DNA of 64,000 nt from Grimontia sedimenti (lineage in GTDB: Bacteria; Pseudomonadota; Gammaproteobacteria; Enterobacterales; Vibrionaceae). Shown here in pieces: positions 58,083 to 64,000 of the stretch. The stretch lies in NCBI RefSeq assembly GCF_011045095.1, contig NZ_JAALDL010000007.1:124001-188000 (forward strand), written 5' to 3'. The number at the start of each line of letters is the position of its first letter. The stretch's first letter is position 1. The notes beneath the pieces were generated by a model that did no database searches, was not told the DNA's origin, and worked only from the letters and a program-made list of their open reading frames with translations. Made by a program: the position numbers and the translations under genes.

Positions 58083-59054
58083 ATGAAAACCAGTTTTGAT
58101 GTTTTTAACGGCGATGCTGACGGGATTTGCGCCCTGCTTCAGCTTCGCCTCGCCACCCCGAAAGACAGCGTACTGATCACCGGGGTAAAGCGTGATATCG
58201 CCCTGTTGAAACAGGTCGATCCCGCTGTCGCCCAAGACGTGACTGTGTTGGATGTAGCCATGGAGAAAAACCGCGCTGCGCTGGATAACTTATTGTCACA
58301 GGGCGTGCGTGTATTTTACGCCGACCACCATAATCCGGGAGAAGTGCCGGATCATGCGTCACTGACCACACATATCAACACCGCCGCAAATACCTGCACC
58401 AGTCTCATTGTCGACAAACTGCTGGATGGCCGTTACCGCGAGTGGGCACTGGTTGGCGCGTATGGCGACAACATGATTGCTACCGCTGACACACTGGCCA
58501 ATAAATCAGGCCTGTGCGATCAAGACCGCATCAAGCTGATGCAATTCGGTACTTATCTTAACTACAACGGCTACGGCTCATCGCTCAGCGATTTGCTGTT
58601 CGCTCCCGCGGAAATTTACCGCCTGATGGCAGCTTATCCATCGCCATTTAATTTCATTGCCGAGCGTCCGGATGTCTACGCGACACTGGAAGATGGTTTT
58701 GTCGGCGACAGTGAAAAAGCGGCTGCGATTATGCCTTACTCCGAGCGAGCAGGTTCCCGTGTGTTTATGTTGCCGGACGAAGCTTGGGCGCGCCGTATCA
58801 GCGGCGTGTACTCCAATGATTTAACCAACCGCGACCCGGAAGTGGCGAACGCGGTGATCACGGCAAAGGCTGACGGCAATTATCTGGTCAGCATCCGCGC
58901 GCCGCTGAAAAACCGCGTTGGTGCTGATGAACTGGCCGCCGCTTTCCCAACGGGTGGCGGACGAAAAGCGGCGGCCGGGATCAACGCCCTGCCCGCTGAA
59001 TTGCTTAACGATTTTATTGATGCGTTCCACCAGCGTTACCCGCTGGATACGTAA
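58083..59054 (+). CDS. DHH-family phosphoesterase, candidate pAp phosphatase
   Basis: 323-residue DHH/DHHA1 phosphoesterase. Metal-binding motifs: FNGDADG at residues 8-14 (DxD), a lone Asp in [16 protein letters not shown] (DHH motif), and the DHHA1 glycine loop GGGRKAAAG near the C-terminus. Related enzymes such as NrnA degrade nanoRNA and dephosphorylate 3-prime-phosphoadenosine 5-prime-phosphate (pAp), the by-product of sulfotransferases. Its position 30 bases after the Wzc gene and 14 before cysD suggests pAp recycling for polysaccharide sulfation; this is inference. Nuclease or other phosphoesterase roles remain possible. Confidence 0.8.
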   Translation: MKTSFDVFNGDADGICALLQLRLATPKDSVLITGVKRDIALLKQVDPAVAQDVTVLDVAMEKNRAALDNLLSQGVRVFYADHHNPGEVPDHASLTTHINTAANTCTSLIVDKLLDGRYREWALVGAYGDNMIATADTLANKSGLCDQDRIKLMQFGTYLNYNGYGSSLSDLLFAPAEIYRLMAAYPSPFNFIAERPDVYATLEDGFVGDSEKAAAIMPYSERAGSRVFMLPDEAWARRISGVYSNDLTNRDPEVANAVITAKADGNYLVSIRAPLKNRVGADELAAAFPTGGGRKAAAGINALPAELLNDFIDAFHQRYPLDT

Positions 59055-59068
59055 AAAAAGGACTGACC

Positions 59069-59986
59069 ATGGTGGACAAGATTTCGCTAAACCAAACCCA
59101 TCTCAAGCAGCTTGAGAACGAGTCTATACACATCATCAGGGAAGTGGCGGCTGAGTTCGACAACCCTGTGATGCTTTACTCCATCGGTAAAGATTCGGCA
59201 GTCATGCTCCACCTTGCGATGAAAGCCTTTCACCCGGGTAAGCCGCCATTTCCTCTCCTTCACGTCGATACTACATGGAAGTTCAAGGAAATGATTACCT
59301 TCCGTGACGAGTTCACCAAGCGTCATGGCCTCGATCTTCTGGTTCACATCAATCAGGAAGGCGTGGACATGGGCATGGGGCCTTTCACACATGGCAGTGC
59401 CAAGCATACGGATGTGATGAAAACCCAGGCGCTGAAGCAGGCGTTGGATAAATACGGCTTTGACGCCGCTTTCGGCGGTGCGCGCCGTGATGAAGAAAAA
59501 AGCCGCGCCAAAGAACGCGTTTACTCCTTCCGCGACAAACACCACCGCTGGGATCCCAAAAACCAGCGCCCTGAGCTTTGGGACGTGTACAACGGCCGGG
59601 TGAATAAAGGTGAGAGCATCCGCGTGTTCCCGCTTTCCAACTGGACCGAGCTCGATATCTGGCAATACATCTATCTGGAAAACATCGACATCGTGCCGCT
59701 GTACTTTGCAGAGAAACGTCCGGTGGTTGAGCGCGATGGCACCCTGATCATGGTGGATGACGACCGCATGCCACTGGAAAAAGACGAGAAGCCGGAAATG
59801 AAATCTGTCCGCTTCCGCACTCTGGGTTGTTATCCGCTCACTGGCGCTGTCGAATCGACTGCCGCCACGTTGCCGGAAATCATTCAGGAAATGCTGCTGA
59901 CCAAAACATCAGAGCGACAAGGCCGTGTGATTGATCACGATCAGGCTGGCTCCATGGAGCAGAAAAAACGCGAAGGCTACTTCTAA
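59069..59986 (+). CDS. cysD: CysD, sulfate adenylyltransferase subunit 2
   Basis: Catalytic PP-loop subunit of ATP sulfurylase, making adenosine 5-prime-phosphosulfate (APS) from sulfate and ATP. PP-loop [13 protein letters not shown], then [16 protein letters not shown] and [12 protein letters not shown]. 305 residues, as in E. coli (302). It lies inside the polysaccharide operon and not beside cysH, cysG or a sulfate permease, so it may be a second, dedicated copy. Confidence 0.95.
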   Translation: MVDKISLNQTHLKQLENESIHIIREVAAEFDNPVMLYSIGKDSAVMLHLAMKAFHPGKPPFPLLHVDTTWKFKEMITFRDEFTKRHGLDLLVHINQEGVDMGMGPFTHGSAKHTDVMKTQALKQALDKYGFDAAFGGARRDEEKSRAKERVYSFRDKHHRWDPKNQRPELWDVYNGRVNKGESIRVFPLSNWTELDIWQYIYLENIDIVPLYFAEKRPVVERDGTLIMVDDDRMPLEKDEKPEMKSVRFRTLGCYPLTGAVESTAATLPEIIQEMLLTKTSERQGRVIDHDQAGSMEQKKREGYF

Positions 59987-60043
59987 AAAACATAAGCCTC
60001 GAAAACCATTTAAACATTTGCTTGCCTGCTAAAGGAGTGACTC

Positions 60044-61453
60044 ATGAGTCATAGCTCATCGCTGATCGCATCGGACATCGAAGCCTATCTTCATCAGCAT
60101 GAAAACAAGGATTTACTGCGCCTGCTCACCTGCGGCAGCGTGGATGATGGCAAGTCGACCCTGATTGGCCGACTGCTGTTTGATACCAAACTGATTTTTG
60201 AAGATCACCTCACCAGCCTGCACAAAGACAATGCCCGTGTGGGTAATGCCGGTGAAGCTCTCGATTTGGCCCTGCTGGTTGATGGCCTGCAGTCGGAGCG
60301 TGAACAAGGCATCACCATCGATGTGGCCTACCGTTATTTCTCGACCGAGAAACGCAAGTTCATCATCGCAGACTGTCCGGGACACGAACAGTACACCCGT
60401 AACATGGCGACGGGCGCATCCAACTGTGAACTGGCGATCGTGATGGTCGACGCACGTAAAGGGCTGCTGACCCAGACGCGACGCCACAGCTATATCGTGA
60501 GCCTGCTGGGTATTCGTCATGTGGTGGTTGCTATCAACAAGATGGATTTGGTCGACTTTGATCAATCGGTGTTCGAATCCATTCAGGCCGATTATCAGGC
60601 GATGGCTTCCCAGCTCGGCATCAAGGATGTCCGCTTTGTGCCGATTTCTGCGCTGTCGGGCGACAACGTGGTCAGCGCCAGCGAAAACATGCCGTGGTAT
60701 CAGGGACCTTCATTGATGGAGATGCTGGAAGGCGTTGAAATCAGCCGCGACCAGAACCTCGATTTGATGCGCTTCCCAGTGCAGTACGTGAACCGCCCGA
60801 ACCTCGATTTCCGTGGTTACTGCGGCACATTGGCTTCAGGCATTCTGCGCAAAGGCGATACCGTTATGGCGCTGCCGTCTGGTCATAAAAGCACAGTCAC
60901 ATCGATTGTGACTTATGACGGTGAACTTGATGCCGTTGCGCCGAAAAATGCGGTGACCGTGACTTTGGCAGACGAAATCGATATTTCCCGCGGCGACATG
61001 CTGGTTCATGAGGACACAGCACCGACCGTGACCGACAGCCTGAGTGCCAACATTGTCTGGATGTCACAAGACACGATGAAGACCAAACGTGACTATGACT
61101 TCAAGTTCGCCAGTCATAACGTGACAGGTCGCATTACCAGCATTGAACACAAAGTCGATATCAACAGCTTCGAAACGCTGTCTGCCAATGAATTAGCACT
61201 GAATGAAATCGGTAAAGTGGAATTACGTCTGAATGCGCCAGTCGCGGCAGATAACTACAGCCTGAACCATAAAACAGGCGCGTTCATTGTGATAGACCGC
61301 CTCACCAATATCACGGTGGGAGCAGGCATGGTGGAAGCACTCCATTCACCACGTGAACAACAAGCGAAACGCACCTACACCGCGGCAGAAATCGCGTTAA
61401 ATCGCTACATCCGTGAGCACTACCCGGAATGGGAAACCAAATCGGTCGAATGA
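60044..61453 (+). CDS. cysN: CysN, sulfate adenylyltransferase subunit 1 (GTPase)
   Basis: GTPase subunit that drives ATP sulfurylase. G motifs: GSVDDGKST (G1), DCPGHEQYT (G3), NKMDL (G4), followed by elongation-factor-like beta domains. 469 residues, the length of stand-alone CysN; there is no fused C-terminal APS kinase as in NodQ or CysNC. An APS kinase (cysC) is not in the window, so PAPS formation needs cysC further right or elsewhere. AAAGGAG ribosome site. Confidence 0.95.
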   Translation: MSHSSSLIASDIEAYLHQHENKDLLRLLTCGSVDDGKSTLIGRLLFDTKLIFEDHLTSLHKDNARVGNAGEALDLALLVDGLQSEREQGITIDVAYRYFSTEKRKFIIADCPGHEQYTRNMATGASNCELAIVMVDARKGLLTQTRRHSYIVSLLGIRHVVVAINKMDLVDFDQSVFESIQADYQAMASQLGIKDVRFVPISALSGDNVVSASENMPWYQGPSLMEMLEGVEISRDQNLDLMRFPVQYVNRPNLDFRGYCGTLASGILRKGDTVMALPSGHKSTVTSIVTYDGELDAVAPKNAVTVTLADEIDISRGDMLVHEDTAPTVTDSLSANIVWMSQDTMKTKRDYDFKFASHNVTGRITSIEHKVDINSFETLSANELALNEIGKVELRLNAPVAADNYSLNHKTGAFIVIDRLTNITVGAGMVEALHSPREQQAKRTYTAAEIALNRYIREHYPEWETKSVE

Positions 61454-61466
61454 TCGGGGTGATGAC

Positions 61467-62564
61467 ATGGACACGTTGACGTTAAAGGCTAGGGATGAGA
61501 GAAGCACCACCATGGCGGTAAAAGTACTGCATATCATTAACGATCTGTCGCGAAACGGCGGTGCGCAGCGCTTTGTCGTTGATTTAGTGTGTCCGACACC
61601 GGCTGGCTACGAAAGCAAGGTCGTGATACTGGACGATATCAACGACTTATCCGGCGAGCTGGAAGCCGCGGGCGTGGAATGTCTGGTGTGGAAAAAGCTT
61701 TCCCTCAAGGAAAAATGGCAAATCCTGCGTTGGCCAGACGTAGTGCATGGCCACCTCTTTCCCTCGATCTATGTGGCGCTGGCAGCGTTTGGCAAAAAGC
61801 GTATTCAGACTGAACACAACTCGCATAACCGACGTCGCGACCATATCTGGATGAAGCCTTTCGAGTGGCTGCTTTACTGGCGCTACCAGAAAACCGTGTG
61901 CATCACAGGGCAGGTACAAAATGCGCTGGAAGATTTCCTCCCGCATTGGAAAAAGCACTATTCGGTGATCTTAAATGGCATCAACCTCAGCAAATTTTCC
62001 ATGCAAGAGAAGCAGCCACCCACAGAAGATGCGCCAATCCGTATCGGGATGGCGGGTCGACTGCATCCTTACAAAGATCACCCTACACTGATACGTGCAC
62101 TGGCCAAGTTACCAGCCCGTTATGAGCTTCACCTTGCAGGCGATGGCGATCGTCGCGGGGAATACGAAGCCTTGGTCAAAGAGCTTGGTCTTGAAAACAG
62201 AGTGGTTTTCCACGGTGTGCGTTCAGACATCCCCGTGTTTTTGGACAGTCTTAATATCTATGTGCAGAGCACGATTATTGAAGGGTTTGGTCTGGCCGCT
62301 GTAGAAGGCATGGCAGCAGGATTGCCAGTGCTCGCGTCAAACGTTCAAGGCATTGATGAAGTTATTGGTACCGAAGAGTACCTGTTTCCTTTAGGTGACG
62401 ACGACGCGCTCGCCCAAAGGATTACTTCCATCTGTGAAGACCCACAGGAGTATACCAAAGCCTCACAACGTTCTTTGTCACGCTGTCAGCTGTACAGGCT
62501 GGAGACATTCCGCGAGCAATATTATCAGGCTTATCAGGAGCTGGCGGATGACAAGATCGCTTGA
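61467..62564 (+). CDS. Glycosyltransferase family 4 protein
   Basis: GT-B fold transferase, 365 residues. N-terminal domain begins with VKVLHIINDLSRNGGAQRFV (acceptor side, GGA(E/Q) loop); C-terminal donor domain has IGMAGRLHPYKDHPTLI and the EGFGLAAVEGMAAGLPV nucleotide-sugar motif. The start chosen has GGGGTGAT upstream; a second ATG 45 bases later (MAVKVLH) is also possible. It probably adds a sugar to the lipid-linked repeat unit. Sugar specificity unknown. Confidence 0.9.
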   Translation: MDTLTLKARDERSTTMAVKVLHIINDLSRNGGAQRFVVDLVCPTPAGYESKVVILDDINDLSGELEAAGVECLVWKKLSLKEKWQILRWPDVVHGHLFPSIYVALAAFGKKRIQTEHNSHNRRRDHIWMKPFEWLLYWRYQKTVCITGQVQNALEDFLPHWKKHYSVILNGINLSKFSMQEKQPPTEDAPIRIGMAGRLHPYKDHPTLIRALAKLPARYELHLAGDGDRRGEYEALVKELGLENRVVFHGVRSDIPVFLDSLNIYVQSTIIEGFGLAAVEGMAAGLPVLASNVQGIDEVIGTEEYLFPLGDDDALAQRITSICEDPQEYTKASQRSLSRCQLYRLETFREQYYQAYQELADDKIA

Positions 62565-63795
62565 GCATGCGGCTGCCCTTGCCGTTGTCCTGTTTTTTGT
62601 CCCGACGAAAATCGCTGTCGCCGGCATCAGCCTGTATCTGGCCGATTTTCTTGGTATCGCTTCGCTTGGCTTTCTTATTCTTATTGCATTGCGCGGGCAA
62701 TTGCTGCAGTCGACGCTAAAAGCGGGCGGCTTCATCTTTGTGTTTGTCATCTACATTGCGCTATCAGGCATTATCAATGATGTCCCGCTGAAGCTGGTGA
62801 TCATTGAAATGATCCAGTGGCTTTCCGTTGCCGCCTTTCTAGGGGTTTTACATCAGGCAGGCTTGTTGGCTTCACCACGTTTTCTATCGCTGCTGGCGCT
62901 TTATACTTTTGCCGGCGCCCTTTACACCGCGGGCTGGCACTTGATGCATCCCGCATTCAACGACTTCAAACAGCTTGGAAATACCAAGTACTTCTTTGGT
63001 TTCACCTGCGCCCTGCTCTATATCCTGCGTAGCCAAATCCGGTTCGGGCATGTGTTATTGGCTGCGGCAGTCGTGATGCTCTTGATGTCCGGTGAACGCA
63101 AAGCCTTGTTGGGTATGGCGATGCTTGTCGCCTGCGACCTGGTGTTCTGCCGTGAAGTGCATCATCCACGTTCCCGACAAACCGCTTTTGCGCTGGGAAC
63201 CCTCGGTTTTCTGGGCGGCATTCTGACCCTGCTTTCCATCTGGTACATGGTTGGCACTCACGCCATCCTCGATAAGTTTGAGTTTACCCAGTTCGACATC
63301 CTGTTTGCCGACCAGCACGAAGCGCGCTGGGATTCTGAGCTTTGGCGAAAGCTCCTGCTCGCTAATGGTTTTGCCCTGTTTCTGGAATACCCCATTTTCG
63401 GCGTCGGCCCCAAGATGCTCCCTGTCTATATCGCCAACTATTTCCAAAATCAGGAACTCGCGATTTATACCCACAACTTCGCCCTTGATGTAGCGGTTGA
63501 GTACGGGCTGGTAGGTCTGACGATATTGATTGGCGGATTCCTGTTAGGGCTTCGTCATCTTTTCGGGCAGCGGTTTATCAATCCAGTGGCCTTTCTTCTT
63601 GCGGTTTACATTCTGGCCATGGTGCTGTTTGTGGCCGTTAACAGCACCATCATGCTGATGTTCCTGTTTCCATTTTTCATCAATACGCGCACGGCACCTG
63701 AGCCTGTTTCCGAGGCGTCTATGTCTTCTATTAACGCTTCTTCAAACGCCGTGACGCCGCTTTCTACTATTGAGTTTCAAGAGGATAAGAAATGA
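62548..63795 (+). CDS. O-antigen ligase/polymerase-like membrane protein (Wzy candidate)
   Basis: 415-residue polytopic protein with about 10-12 transmembrane helices and the O-antigen ligase-type region around SGERKALLGMAML and the late periplasmic loop ending in THNFALDVAVEYGLVGL. In an exopolysaccharide operon this is most likely the Wzy polymerase. The ATG chosen follows AGGAG and overlaps the glycosyltransferase end by 17 bases; a longer in-frame start lies deep in that gene and is rejected. Short soluble C-terminus. No flippase (Wzx) gene has appeared yet. Confidence 0.85.
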   Translation: MTRSLEHAAALAVVLFFVPTKIAVAGISLYLADFLGIASLGFLILIALRGQLLQSTLKAGGFIFVFVIYIALSGIINDVPLKLVIIEMIQWLSVAAFLGVLHQAGLLASPRFLSLLALYTFAGALYTAGWHLMHPAFNDFKQLGNTKYFFGFTCALLYILRSQIRFGHVLLAAAVVMLLMSGERKALLGMAMLVACDLVFCREVHHPRSRQTAFALGTLGFLGGILTLLSIWYMVGTHAILDKFEFTQFDILFADQHEARWDSELWRKLLLANGFALFLEYPIFGVGPKMLPVYIANYFQNQELAIYTHNFALDVAVEYGLVGLTILIGGFLLGLRHLFGQRFINPVAFLLAVYILAMVLFVAVNSTIMLMFLFPFFINTRTAPEPVSEASMSSINASSNAVTPLSTIEFQEDKK

Positions 63796-64000
63796 AGTTC
63801 AGCCTAGCCCGACAACGCGCTTTTGACCAAACTCTGAATGCGCCGGATTTTGTCCTGGTTTACCAAATGGGTAAGGTTGGCTCGTCATCTATTGAGGCAT
63901 CCCTTGAACATGCTGGCATCCCGAGTTGGCACATCCATACCTTCGACGACAACGAAGAGTTTCAGATGTACCACAACACCGATGACGTGGCCTGTTTCTT
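63792..64000 (+). CDS. Sulfotransferase-like / capsular polysaccharide synthesis protein (partial, cut by right edge)
   Basis: First 69 codons only. The ATG overlaps the previous stop (ATGA). Residues 20-33 read FVLVYQMGKVGSSS, the strand-loop that binds the 5-prime-phosphosulfate of PAPS in sulfotransferases and that also occurs in the related NKWYS-type putative capsular polysaccharide synthesis proteins. With cysD, cysN and a DHH phosphoesterase in the same operon, a polysaccharide sulfotransferase is the best reading, but the 3-prime-phosphate-binding part is outside the window. Confidence 0.7.
   Translation, partial: MKFSLARQRAFDQTLNAPDFVLVYQMGKVGSSSIEASLEHAGIPSWHIHTFDDNEEFQMYHNTDDVACF

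Noticed and set aside
62395-62547. N-terminal extension of the Wzy-like protein
   Set aside because: It reads inside the glycosyltransferase gene in another frame; the later ATG has AGGAG and starts at the first membrane helix.

Overview
The window is a chromosomal segment of a gammaproteobacterium, almost certainly a member of the Vibrionaceae. The evidence is the unbroken run mla-kds-lpt-rpoN-hpf-ptsN-rapZ-ptsO, the mgtE/pmbA/yjgA/tldD/yhdP/rng/maf/mreDCB block, and a complete MSHA type IV pilus locus that ends at csrD and ssb. I recall the same csrD-ssb-qstR order from Vibrio cholerae. A Grimontia or Enterovibrio-like genus is possible, but this is a guess from gene content and composition. 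I saw no rRNA, tRNA, CRISPR array, transposase or phage gene.

Layout. Positions 1-3025 (minus strand) hold mlaFEDCB, for retrograde phospholipid transport; mlaB runs off the left edge. Positions 3423-11174 (plus) hold yrbG-kdsD-kdsC-lptC-lptA-lptB-rpoN-hpf-ptsN-rapZ-ptsO, covering Kdo synthesis, LPS export, sigma-54 and the nitrogen PTS. mgtE follows, then an AT-rich acyltransferase gene between two terminators, then pmbA, yjgA and tldD. Positions 17622-26882 (minus) carry a nitrilase-family gene, yhdP, rng, maf and mreDCB. mreC has an apparent single-base frameshift in its N-terminal helix. Positions 26999-42283 (minus) are the MSHA pilus operon, mshI to mshQ, with one major pilin and no mshB. 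csrD lies upstream of it.

From about 44.4 kb the sequence becomes accessory: a LysR regulator, a MITE-like palindromic element and ssb, then a LuxR-family regulator at the qstR position that carries a VpsT-like W-L-P-R motif. After it come two near-identical-length RTX proteins made almost wholly of Ca-binding nonapeptides, a type I secretion ABC transporter and its membrane fusion protein. A polysaccharide operon (52.6 kb to the right edge) follows, with an initiating phosphotransferase, an outer-membrane barrel, a short OPX protein and a Wzc kinase (like vpsL-M-N-O). It continues with a DHH phosphoesterase, cysD, cysN, a glycosyltransferase, a Wzy/ligase-like protein and the start of a sulfotransferase-like gene.

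How it fits together. The right-hand third looks like a surface-attachment region: an MSHA pilus whose ATPase has an MshEN (c-di-GMP type) domain, CsrD, a VpsT/QstR-type regulator, type I secreted RTX proteins and an exopolysaccharide operon. The operon carries its own sulfate-activation genes (ATP sulfurylase), a possible pAp-recycling phosphatase and a sulfotransferase candidate. The simplest reading is production of a sulfated exopolysaccharide, next to genes for secreted Ca-binding matrix proteins. That functional reading is inference; the gene identities themselves are mostly secure.
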